NCBI RefSeq assembly: GCF_001542625.1
Contig: NZ_CP016279.1
Location: forward strand, 5,642,001-5,706,000
DNA from: Streptomyces griseochromogenes
GTDB lineage: Bacteria; Actinomycetota; Actinomycetes; Streptomycetales; Streptomycetaceae
Length of the DNA: 64,000 bases
Direction: 5' to 3'
Shown here: positions 44,749-52,315 of the stretch, in pieces
Layout of the letters: each line of letters begins with the position of its first letter
Position numbering within the stretch: the first letter of the stretch is position 1
Program-made: the position numbers and the translations under genes
The notes under the pieces: model-generated
The model's database searches: none
The model's input: the letters and a program-made list of their open reading frames with translations, nothing else
What the model was told of the DNA's origin: nothing

Positions 44749-45740
44749 CCGCGACCGCCGCATTCGTCTTCCCCGGGCAGGGCAGCCAGTTTCCCGGGAT
44801 GGGCCATGAGCTGAACCGGCTGGGCCCGCAGGCTCGTGCGCTCGCTCTCCGGGCCGAAGACATCACCGGACTGCCGGTGGCCGACCTGATGACGTGCGCC
44901 CCCGCTGCGACCCTCGCCGATCCCGAGATCGCCCAGGTACTCGTCCTGGTCTGGTCGCTGGCCGCGCTGGACCAGCTCCGGCAGAAGGGTTGGCGGCCGT
45001 GCGCGGTCGCCGGTCACAGTCTCGGGGAGTACACGGCGCTCGTTGCCTGCGGGAGCCTCGACCAGGACACGGCGCTGTCGCTCGTCGCCTGCCGGGGCAG
45101 GGCGATGGCGCACGCGGCCCGCAACCGTCCGGGCGGCATGGCGGCCATCGTCGGTCTCCCGGCGCAGACGGTGCAGGCACTGTGCACGGAGGCATCCACC
45201 GGGCCCGATGTCGCTGTCGTCGCCAACTGGAACTCTCCTCGCCAGCTGGTGGTGGCCGGCACCGTGTCCGCCATGGAGCGGGTCATCGCCGCCGCGACCG
45301 GCGCCGGGGCGCTGCGTGCCCGCCGACTGGCCGTCGGCGGCGCGTACCACTCACCGCTGATGAACGAGGCCCACGCGCGTCTGAGGGACCGGCTGGGCGG
45401 CGTTCCGCTCGACGTTCCCCGCATCCCGTTCGTCTCCAGCGTCACCGGCCGCCATGTCACGGACATCGACGCGTACCGCGGGGACCTGCTGGCACAGGTG
45501 ATCGCACCGGTGCGGTGGAGCGACACCGTGCGGACCCTGACCGAACGGGGGGTCGGCACTTACATCGAGGCAGGCCCCGGCAGGGTGCTGGGCGGTCTGG
45601 GCCGCGAGATGGTCCGCGCCGCCCGGCACCTGACGACCTGGGATGCGCTGCACCGGGCGGCGCCGCCGGAGGCCCTCCCCGGCCCGGACACCGGGACCCA
45701 CTCGGCCTCGACCGACCTCGAGCAAAGGACGACGACGTGA
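44745..45740 (+). CDS. fabD: malonyl-CoA:ACP transacylase
   Basis: 331 aa; the ATG at 44745 overlaps the AcpS stop, and the longer open frame upstream is spurious. FVFPGQGSQFPGMG at the N-terminus, nucleophile Ser92 in VAGHSLGEYTALVA, and His202 in GGAYHSPLMNEA are all in place, as is the NWNSPRQLVVAG strand. It moves malonyl from CoA to the cluster ACP (46549-46836). A dedicated malonyltransferase is unusual in type II polyketide clusters, which usually borrow the FAS enzyme. Confidence 0.93.
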   Translation: MTATAAFVFPGQGSQFPGMGHELNRLGPQARALALRAEDITGLPVADLMTCAPAATLADPEIAQVLVLVWSLAALDQLRQKGWRPCAVAGHSLGEYTALVACGSLDQDTALSLVACRGRAMAHAARNRPGGMAAIVGLPAQTVQALCTEASTGPDVAVVANWNSPRQLVVAGTVSAMERVIAAATGAGALRARRLAVGGAYHSPLMNEAHARLRDRLGGVPLDVPRIPFVSSVTGRHVTDIDAYRGDLLAQVIAPVRWSDTVRTLTERGVGTYIEAGPGRVLGGLGREMVRAARHLTTWDALHRAAPPEALPGPDTGTHSASTDLEQRTTT

Positions 45741-46483
45741 GCGATCTCCAAGGGCGTATCGCGCTGGTCACCGGTGCCACCAAGGGCATCGGCCTGGCGG
45801 TGGCGGCTGAACTGGCCCGCTGCGGCGCCACCGTGCTGATGAACCATCGCGGCAAGCCGGACCGGGCACGCGACGCCCTGTCCCGGGTACAGGAGATCCG
45901 GGACGATGCCCGGCTGATCCAGGGTGACGTCGCCGACCCGGCTGACGTGGAACACATGTTCCGGCAGATCAGGGACGACCACGGACGGCTCGACGCCTTC
46001 GTCAACAACGCCGGCATCACGGACGACGGTTACGCGCTCATGATGGGCGAGACCAAGTGGCGCAACGTCATCGAGACCAACCTCACCGGCGCCTTCCTGT
46101 GCACCCGTGCCGCGGCCCGGCTCATGGCCCGGCGGCGCGGCGGCGCCATCGTCACCGTCAGCTCGACGAGCGCGCTGAACCCGCCGGCTGGCCAGGCCAA
46201 CTACGCGGCCGCCAAGGCGGGCGGCATCGCGCTGACGAAGGTGCTGGCGAAAGAGCTGGGCTCCTACGGGGTCCGCGTCAACTGCGTGATCCCCGGGTTC
46301 ATCGACACCTCGATGACCCGTCAGATGCCCTCCGACCGACTGACGGAGTACCTGCGGAACGTGCCGCTCGGCCGTATCGGACAACCCGAAGAGGTCGCCT
46401 CCGTCGTGCGGTTCCTGCTCAGCGACGAGGCGGGCTACGTCACCGGCACCTCGGTCGTCGTCGACGGCGGCCTCATCAGCTGA
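45737..46483 (+). CDS. fabG: 3-oxoacyl-ACP reductase
   Basis: 248 aa from a GTG that overlaps the fabD stop (GTGA). Classical SDR: VTGATKGIGLAVAAE (NADPH loop), FVNNAGITDDG, catalytic Ser in VTVSSTSAL, Tyr/Lys in QANYAAAKAG, and RVNCVIPGFIDTSMT. Length and C-terminus (YVTGTSVVVDGGL) are those of FabG. It reduces the beta-keto group after each condensation. The second SDR at 51524 may be a further reductase. Confidence 0.93.
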   Translation: MSDLQGRIALVTGATKGIGLAVAAELARCGATVLMNHRGKPDRARDALSRVQEIRDDARLIQGDVADPADVEHMFRQIRDDHGRLDAFVNNAGITDDGYALMMGETKWRNVIETNLTGAFLCTRAAARLMARRRGGAIVTVSSTSALNPPAGQANYAAAKAGGIALTKVLAKELGSYGVRVNCVIPGFIDTSMTRQMPSDRLTEYLRNVPLGRIGQPEEVASVVRFLLSDEAGYVTGTSVVVDGGLIS

Positions 46484-46548
46484 TGCTCTCCGGCGGCATC
46501 CCGCCACGGACCACCGACCACCTCCCCACACGGAACAGGAGAAACACC

Positions 46549-46836
46549 ATGGTGATGAAACTCGATGAGGCGACCCGCCGGGCGGCGGCCCGACAGGACC
46601 TGTGCTCGCAGGTCAAGCAGCTGCTCGTGGACCGCCTTTCACTGGACGTCGCCCCCCGGGCAATCGGGGACGACCAGCCGCTGTTCGGACGCGGGCTGGA
46701 GCTGGACTCCATCGACACGCTGGAACTGGCCATGGCGGTGGAGGACACTTTCGGTGTCACCGTCACCGACGACGACACCCAGAGCCTGCTGTCGTTGAAC
46801 CGGCTGGTCGACCACATCGAGGGCGCCCGAGCATGA
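46549..46836 (+). CDS. acyl carrier protein
   Basis: 95 aa. The phosphopantetheine site is GLELDSIDTLEL, with Ser54; DSI replaces the usual DSL, as in some non-FAS carriers. The four-helix pattern is clear: QDLCSQVKQLLVDRLSLDV, LELAMAVEDTFGVTV and LLSLNRLVDHIEGA. The FabZ ATG overlaps its stop (ATGA). It is the only carrier in the cluster. The two AcpS-like proteins are the likely activators. Confidence 0.93.
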   Translation: MVMKLDEATRRAAARQDLCSQVKQLLVDRLSLDVAPRAIGDDQPLFGRGLELDSIDTLELAMAVEDTFGVTVTDDDTQSLLSLNRLVDHIEGARA

Positions 46837-47330
46837 CCGGACAGCCCTCCTCCACGCCGGCGCGCGCGGTCCTGACCGCCGACGACATCGCCCGGCTCCT
46901 GCCGCATCGCCACCCGTTCTTCCTCCTGGACCGGATCACCGACCTCGCACCCGGCGTGAGCGCGGAGGCCATCAAGAACATCACGGCCTCCGACGGCGTG
47001 CTGGCCGGTCACTTCCCGGGCCGGATGCTGTACCCCGGTGTCCTGCTCGTCGAATGCGTCGCACAGCTCGCCGCGGTCATCTACGGCAGCGCGGCCGCGC
47101 AGTCGTCCACCGGTGAACTGGTCGCGGATGTCGCCGACCGGGTCGGCTATCTCGCCGAGATCCGCCAGGCCAAGTTCATGAAGCCCGTGTTCCCCGGCGA
47201 CCAGGTCGTCTTCCGGGCCCACAGCGGCTCCCGGCTGGGCGGACTGATCTCGGTCACCGGCCAGGCGTCGGTCGGCCGGGAGCTGGTCATGACCGCCCGC
47301 CTGGCCGTCACCGAACTCGAGCAGCCATAG
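46833..47330 (+). CDS. fabZ: 3-hydroxyacyl-ACP dehydratase (FabZ type)
   Basis: 165 aa hot-dog protein. LLPHRHPFFLLDRITDLAPG, then LAGHFPGRMLYPGVLLVECV with catalytic His60 and Glu74 in FabZ spacing, and AKFMKPVFPGDQVVFRA. It dehydrates the FabG product to the trans-2-enoyl chain. As no enoyl reductase is encoded in the cluster, double bonds made here would persist unless the host enzyme intervenes. Confidence 0.94.
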   Translation: MTGQPSSTPARAVLTADDIARLLPHRHPFFLLDRITDLAPGVSAEAIKNITASDGVLAGHFPGRMLYPGVLLVECVAQLAAVIYGSAAAQSSTGELVADVADRVGYLAEIRQAKFMKPVFPGDQVVFRAHSGSRLGGLISVTGQASVGRELVMTARLAVTELEQP

Positions 47331-47420
47331 CCCCGGAAGGCCGCCGGCCCACCGCGCCCGGGTCCGTCGTCCCAGCACGGACACGCACCCCAGCGTTCCG
47401 CCGAAACCACCCATGGAGGA

Positions 47421-48443
47421 ATGATGAAGAGCAGCTACACCACCACCGATCAGGAGTACGAGGCCCTGCGCCGGCACGTCGGCCTGATCAGCTACGACGG
47501 CGCCGGCCTGGTCACCGTGACCGGTCCCCGGGCCACCGAGTACCTCGGCCGGGTCGGGACACGCAGTGTCGACTTCCTTCTCGAAGGCCAGAGCACCTCC
47601 GCCCTGCTGCTGCGCGAGGACGGCACCATCGTCGCCGAAGCGCTCATCCACTGCCGCGGCACCGACTACCTCGTGGAGATCTGGCCCGCCCAGGCCGCCG
47701 AGGCCGTCGCCCACCTGCTCGCGGCCGCGACCGACTTCCCGGACGTCACGGTCGAGGACGTCGGCTCACAGTGCGCGGTACTCGCCGTGGAGGGCCCTTC
47801 CTCCTTCCAGATCGCCCAGAAGTACCTCGACTTCCCCGTCGCCTCCCTCGCCTACCGCAGCTGCACCGCTGTCGAGTGGGGCTCAGGCACGGTGACCCTC
47901 TCGCGCACCGGCGTCACCGGCGAGTACGGCTACAAGTTCATCGTCCCGTCGGGCGACGCACCCCGGCTGCGGGCCGAACTCCTGGACCTCGGTGCCGTCG
48001 AGTGCGGCAAGGACGCGGTCGATGTCTGCCGGATGGAGGTCCGCTTCGTGAACCTCGAACGCGAGCACACCGGCGGACCGGTCCTCCCGTCCGACGTGGG
48101 TCTGCAGTGGATGCTCGACGCCGGTCAGGATTTCGTCGGCCGGCAGGCCCTCGACGAGTCCAGCGGCCAGGTGCACCGCTCCCCGGTGTGCTGGGTCGCT
48201 GACGCCGCCCTGGAGACCGCACCCCCCGAGGGAACCGTCATCGGGGTCAGCGACGCCGACGTGGGCATCATGACGCACTGCGTGTGGTCCCCCGCTCTGG
48301 GCCGGTTCATCGGTACGGCCGTTGTCGGCAACGGCGTCGCGGCCTCCGGCCAGGGCTTCCGGCTCGCCGGCACCAACACGCCGGTGCGCACGATCTCCGC
48401 CCCCTTCCTGACGGCGACCAGTCTCGGCGTGCCGCTCGGCTGA
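47421..48443 (+). CDS. GcvT/YgfZ-like folate-binding aminomethyltransferase-family protein
   Basis: 340 aa, GGAGG directly 5' of the ATG ATG. EYEALRRHVGLISYDGAGLV, VTGPRATEYLGRVGTRSVDF, LLLREDGTIVAEALIHCRGT and LSRTGVTGEYGYKFIVP follow the GcvT order. CRMEVRFVNLEREHTGGPVL takes the place of the R-E-x-G-x2-L loop. GcvT uses tetrahydrofolate to take a one-carbon unit from a lipoyl-bound aminomethyl group. No GcvP or GcvH is nearby, so a different folate- or acyl-related role is likely. The position between dehydratase and ketosynthase ties it to the assembly line. Confidence 0.8.
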   Translation: MMKSSYTTTDQEYEALRRHVGLISYDGAGLVTVTGPRATEYLGRVGTRSVDFLLEGQSTSALLLREDGTIVAEALIHCRGTDYLVEIWPAQAAEAVAHLLAAATDFPDVTVEDVGSQCAVLAVEGPSSFQIAQKYLDFPVASLAYRSCTAVEWGSGTVTLSRTGVTGEYGYKFIVPSGDAPRLRAELLDLGAVECGKDAVDVCRMEVRFVNLEREHTGGPVLPSDVGLQWMLDAGQDFVGRQALDESSGQVHRSPVCWVADAALETAPPEGTVIGVSDADVGIMTHCVWSPALGRFIGTAVVGNGVAASGQGFRLAGTNTPVRTISAPFLTATSLGVPLG

Positions 48444-48508
48444 GCGGGACCCACAGGCCGCTCCCCACCATCGTCCACGTCCGCCAAGGCGGCGAACAGG
48501 AGAACACC

Positions 48509-50983
48509 ATGCGTCCCAACAAGCGGCGGAACGACAGTGTCGCCGTCACCGGAATCGGCATCAGTTGCGCCCTGGGCAACGGCGTACCGCAGGTATGGCG
48601 GGCGGTGTGCGAGGGAGCGAGCGGCATCGGAAAGACCCGGCGGCTCGACGTCTCCACGCTCAGCTGCCGGTACTCCGGTGAAGTGGAATCCGTCCCCGGC
48701 ACCGTGCGCCGGACGGGGAACCGCCAGGACCGCGCGACGCGCCTCGCGCTGGCGGCCGCGGAAGAGGCCATCGACAGCGCCCGGCTGGCCCGGGCCGAGT
48801 ACGACCCGTTCCGGCTGGGCGTGGCCGTCGGCACCTCCGTCGGCGGCCTGGATCAGGGCGAGCGCTTCCACTGGGACCTCCTCGAAGGAGGCCCGACGGC
48901 AGGCCGGCGCGGTCTCCTGACCAGCTACCCCCTCTACACCTCGGCGGACGCGATCAGCGTGGCGTTCCGGCTCCAGGGACCCAAGGTGGTGATTTCGAAC
49001 GCCTGCGCGGCCGGGGCCAACTCCATCGGATACGCGGTGGACACCATCCGCGAGGGACGGGCCGACGTCATGATCGCCGGCGGAGTCGATGTGCTGGACA
49101 TCCTCTCCCTCGCCGGATTCGACAGCCTCAACGCCCTCGACTCCGAGCCCTGCGCGCCCTACTCCCGCAGCACCGGCCTGAACCTCGGAGAGGGAGCGGC
49201 ATTCCTGGTCCTGGAGGCGGAATCGGCCGCCCGCCGCCGTCGGGCGCCCATCCTCAGCTACCTCCTCGGGTATGCGCTGACCAGCGACGCCTACCATGCC
49301 ACGGCTCCCGACCCGGCGGGCAGCGGCGCCTCCAGGGCGATGCGGCGCGGGCTCGCACAGGCATCGCTCACACCCGACCAGGTCGACTACGTCAACGGCC
49401 ACGGGACCGGCACCCCGACCAACGACAAGGCAGAAGCCAGGGCGGTGGCCGACCTCTTCGCCGACGCACCGTCGACGCCGATGAGCAGCACCAAGTCCCA
49501 GGTCGGACACATGCTGGGGGCAGCCGGGGCCATGGAGGCCGCGACATGTGTCCTGGCGCTGCGCGACGGCGTGATCCCGCCGACCATCAACGTCGACCGG
49601 CCGGCCGACGTGCCATGGGACATCGTGGCCAACCAGGCCCGGCCGCAGGCGCTGGACGTCGTCGTCTCCAACTCCTTCGCCTTCGGCGGCAACAACTGCT
49701 CACTGGTGCTGGGCCGCAACCCGGTCCCGTCCGCCGCCGCTCCCGATCATCGCGTGGTCATCACCGGAGCCGGGCCCGTCACCCCGCTGGGGAGCGGACG
49801 GCAGACCCTGGTGGACGCGCTGAGAGCGGGAAACAGTGCGGTCGGCCCGGCCCGCCTGACCGACCTCGCCCTCTCCAGGACCGCGCGCGCGGCCGAAATC
49901 GACAGCTCCGAATGCCGCCGCCACGTCGACCCGGCCTATGCCCGCCGCCTCGACCAGATCGGCCTGCTCACCCTCGCGGCCAGCCGCCTCGCGCTGCGCG
50001 ACGCCGGACTGCGCATCACCAAGGCCAACTCCGAACGCGTGGGTATGATCTTCGGAACGTTCAGCGGGCCGATGCAAACGGTCGCCCAGCTCAGCGAGAC
50101 CATCGGAACCCAAGGCCCGCACCGGGTCAATCCGCGCCTGTTCCCCAACTCGGTGATGAACGCGGCGGCCGGCCACGCCTGTCTCGCTCTGCAGATCCGC
50201 GGCCCCCTGTCCACCCTGGCCACCGGCTGCGTCTCCGGTCTCAGCGGCCTGGCGTACGCCGCCGACCTCGTGCGCCGCGGGGAAGCCGATGCCATGCTCG
50301 CCGTCAGCGCCGACGAGCTGACCCCGCTGCTCCACTGTGGCTTCGACCGCCTGGGCCTGCTCTCCGACGACACTGTCCGCCCCTACGAATCGACCTCGAG
50401 CGGCACCGTGCTGGGCGCGGGCAGCACAGCGCTGGTCGTGGAGTCACTCGAGCACGCTCTCGCCCGCGGTGCCACGATCCTCGCCGAGATCAAGGGCCAT
50501 GCGACCACCTCGGACGCGTACCGCGTCGCAGGCAACGACCCCTCTGGGCGGGCCTGGGCGGAAAGCTTTCACCGTGCGCTCGACGACGCCGGCATGACGC
50601 CGGGTGACATCGGGACCGTCTACGGGGACGCCCGGGGCACGTCCGCCATCGATCTCGCCGAGGCCCGGGCGATCGCCCGGGTCTGGGAGCCGGGAGGCGT
50701 ACGGCTGAGCAACCTCAGCCCCTACGTCGGTCACGTCCACAGCACCACATCGCTGATGTCCGTGGTCTGCGCCACCGAAACCGTGCACACCGGGTGGAGC
50801 CCCGAGACCCCCGCCCCCGCCCATCCCCGGGAGACGGTTGCCGACTACCTGCGCGCACCGCGCGGGAACGGCGGACCGTGCCTGATCACCGCGGCCAACT
50901 GGGGCGGGACCTACGCCTCCCTGGTCCTCGCGCCGTACGCAGGCGACCGGCCGCCGGCACAGGCGACGCGGGAGGCAGCGTGA
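48509..50983 (+). CDS. fused double ketosynthase (KS plus CLF-like domain)
   Basis: 824 aa from the ATG at 48509. Domain 1 (about 8-405) is a complete KAS: Cys166 in ISNACAAGANSI, His298 in VNGHGTGTPTND, Lys329 and His334 in STKSQVGHMLGAAGA. Domain 2 (about 414-810) has the thiolase fold. It keeps a Cys (574, LATGCVSGLSGL) and the last His (742, YVGHVHS) but has Asp707 where the first His should be (VYGDARGTSAID). That pattern suggests a chain-length-factor or initiation partner rather than a second condensing enzyme. KS and CLF are normally separate chains. It condenses malonyl units on the cluster ACP. Confidence 0.9.
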   Translation: MRPNKRRNDSVAVTGIGISCALGNGVPQVWRAVCEGASGIGKTRRLDVSTLSCRYSGEVESVPGTVRRTGNRQDRATRLALAAAEEAIDSARLARAEYDPFRLGVAVGTSVGGLDQGERFHWDLLEGGPTAGRRGLLTSYPLYTSADAISVAFRLQGPKVVISNACAAGANSIGYAVDTIREGRADVMIAGGVDVLDILSLAGFDSLNALDSEPCAPYSRSTGLNLGEGAAFLVLEAESAARRRRAPILSYLLGYALTSDAYHATAPDPAGSGASRAMRRGLAQASLTPDQVDYVNGHGTGTPTNDKAEARAVADLFADAPSTPMSSTKSQVGHMLGAAGAMEAATCVLALRDGVIPPTINVDRPADVPWDIVANQARPQALDVVVSNSFAFGGNNCSLVLGRNPVPSAAAPDHRVVITGAGPVTPLGSGRQTLVDALRAGNSAVGPARLTDLALSRTARAAEIDSSECRRHVDPAYARRLDQIGLLTLAASRLALRDAGLRITKANSERVGMIFGTFSGPMQTVAQLSETIGTQGPHRVNPRLFPNSVMNAAAGHACLALQIRGPLSTLATGCVSGLSGLAYAADLVRRGEADAMLAVSADELTPLLHCGFDRLGLLSDDTVRPYESTSSGTVLGAGSTALVVESLEHALARGATILAEIKGHATTSDAYRVAGNDPSGRAWAESFHRALDDAGMTPGDIGTVYGDARGTSAIDLAEARAIARVWEPGGVRLSNLSPYVGHVHSTTSLMSVVCATETVHTGWSPETPAPAHPRETVADYLRAPRGNGGPCLITAANWGGTYASLVLAPYAGDRPPAQATREAA

Positions 50984-51147
50984 TGGACACCCCGTTCCCG
51001 GTCCCGGTGACCGGCTCCCCGACGCAGGAGTCCGGCTCCGCCGCCCACCCCTGGGCCGACTGGCCCACCCTCACCGAAATCCTCGCTGCCGTCCTGGCGC
51101 CGCGCCGGCTCGCAGCGCACGGACCCCGCACACCGGAGGACCGCTGA
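50983..51147 (+). CDS. 54-aa ORF translationally coupled to both neighbours
   Basis: The ATG lies in TGATG with the ketosynthase stop, and its own stop lies in TGATG with the next gene. It reads HPWADWPTLTEILAAVLAPR followed by a short basic/acidic tail, after a Pro/Ser-rich start. The first four residues (MDTP) equal those of the next protein. It has one amphipathic helix and no known domain. It could be a small subunit or docking peptide for the AcpS-like protein that follows. Confidence 0.6.
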   Translation: MDTPFPVPVTGSPTQESGSAAHPWADWPTLTEILAAVLAPRRLAAHGPRTPEDR

Positions 51148-51527
51148 TGGACACGCCGTCCCAGGCTCTGGCCCTGGTCGTTCCGACCCGGGTGCCGACA
51201 CCGTACGACCCCCTTTGGGGCCACTGGCTCACCCCTGCGGAGATCTCCTTCAGCCACGGATTCCGGCGTGCCTGCGAGCATCTCGCCGCGCGAAAGGCCG
51301 CGAAGGAGGCCGTGGCGCGACTGCTGGGATGTCCGGCGGACCCCCGCACATGGCATGCGATGGAAGTTCACCGTGTGCCCGGCACCGCCCCCACGATGGC
51401 GCTCCACGGCGCCCCCGCACAGCGTCTGCAGAACCTGCGCCTTCCCCAGCCCGGGATCTCCCTGACCCACGCCAACGGGTACGCCGCGGCGCTCGCCTGG
51501 TTCCCGGCCCGGAGCGCCGAGACATGA
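51147..51527 (+). CDS. AcpS-family phosphopantetheinyl transferase-like protein 2
   Basis: 126 aa. CEHLAARKAAKEAVARLLGC matches the second AcpS motif (Lys53, Glu54; the later Lys is Arg58). TWHAMEVHRVPGTAPTMALHG is the middle strand (W-x2-I/M-E-V), and PGISLTHANGYAAALAWFP is the SxSH-like end with His108. The N-terminal G-x-D-x5-R motif is missing: residues 8-25 read LALVVPTRVPTPYDPLWG. It is the reverse of protein 1 in what it retains. The two may form a mixed oligomer that completes the site, or this one may be inactive alone. Confidence 0.72.
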   Translation: MDTPSQALALVVPTRVPTPYDPLWGHWLTPAEISFSHGFRRACEHLAARKAAKEAVARLLGCPADPRTWHAMEVHRVPGTAPTMALHGAPAQRLQNLRLPQPGISLTHANGYAAALAWFPARSAET

Positions 51528-52276
51528 CAGGAACCGGAACCCAGGTGGCCGTCATCACCGGCGCCCTCGGCGGCATCGGGCGCGCCGTCGCCGATCACTT
51601 CCTCGAGCAGGGCATGGGGGTGTTGCTGACCGACCTCGACGGTGCGGCGTGCCACCAGGCCGCCCGCGAGCTCAACGACGGAGGGAAGCCCGGGATTGCG
51701 GTGGGATGCGCACTGGACGTCACCGAACCCCGGTCGTGGGAGGACGCGACACGACTGGCCCGCCGCCGCTTCGGACGCCTGACCGTACTGGTCAACAACG
51801 CCGGGGTGCTGGGGTACAGCCCGCTGGAGAACGTCGACTCAAAGGAGTGGTCACGTGTCGTGACGGTCTGCCAGGGCGGCACATTCCTCGGCATGAAGGC
51901 AGCCGCACCCTGCATGCGTGCGGCAGGCGGCGGCGCCATCGTCAACGTCGCCTCGATCTACGGAATCGTCGGCTCGGGCGTGTCATTCGCCTACCACGCG
52001 GCCAAGGGCGCGGTGCGCGCCATGACCACCGCCGCGGCGGTCGAGCTGGCCCCGAGCGGCATCCGTGTGAACGCCGTCTACCCCGGCATGGTCGACACCC
52101 CGATGACCGACCGGGCGCCCGGGCCGTTCGTCGACCGGGTCATAGAAGAGACCCCCATGCGCCGGAGCGCCCGGCCCGAAGAGGTCGCCGCCGCCGTGGG
52201 CTTCCTTGCGTCGCAGGCCGCCTCCTACATCACCGGCGCCGAACTCGTCGTCGACGGCGGTTACACGGCCCGATAG
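51524..52276 (+). CDS. short-chain dehydrogenase/reductase
   Basis: 250 aa, ATG overlapping the previous stop (ATGA). VAVITGALGGIGRAVADHF and LTDLDG (the Asp favours NAD(H)), VLVNNAGVLGYS, Ser in VNVASIYG, catalytic FAYHAAKGAV, then RVNAVYPGMVDTPMT and ITGAELVVDGGYTAR. The acidic residue after strand 2 contrasts with the FabG of the cluster, so it may oxidise an alcohol rather than reduce beta-keto-ACP. Last biosynthetic gene before the exporters. Confidence 0.92.
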   Translation: MTGTGTQVAVITGALGGIGRAVADHFLEQGMGVLLTDLDGAACHQAARELNDGGKPGIAVGCALDVTEPRSWEDATRLARRRFGRLTVLVNNAGVLGYSPLENVDSKEWSRVVTVCQGGTFLGMKAAAPCMRAAGGGAIVNVASIYGIVGSGVSFAYHAAKGAVRAMTTAAAVELAPSGIRVNAVYPGMVDTPMTDRAPGPFVDRVIEETPMRRSARPEEVAAAVGFLASQAASYITGAELVVDGGYTAR

Positions 52277-52315
52277 CACCGACGCCGGCACTGTCACAGG
52301 AGAGGAGGCGACCCG

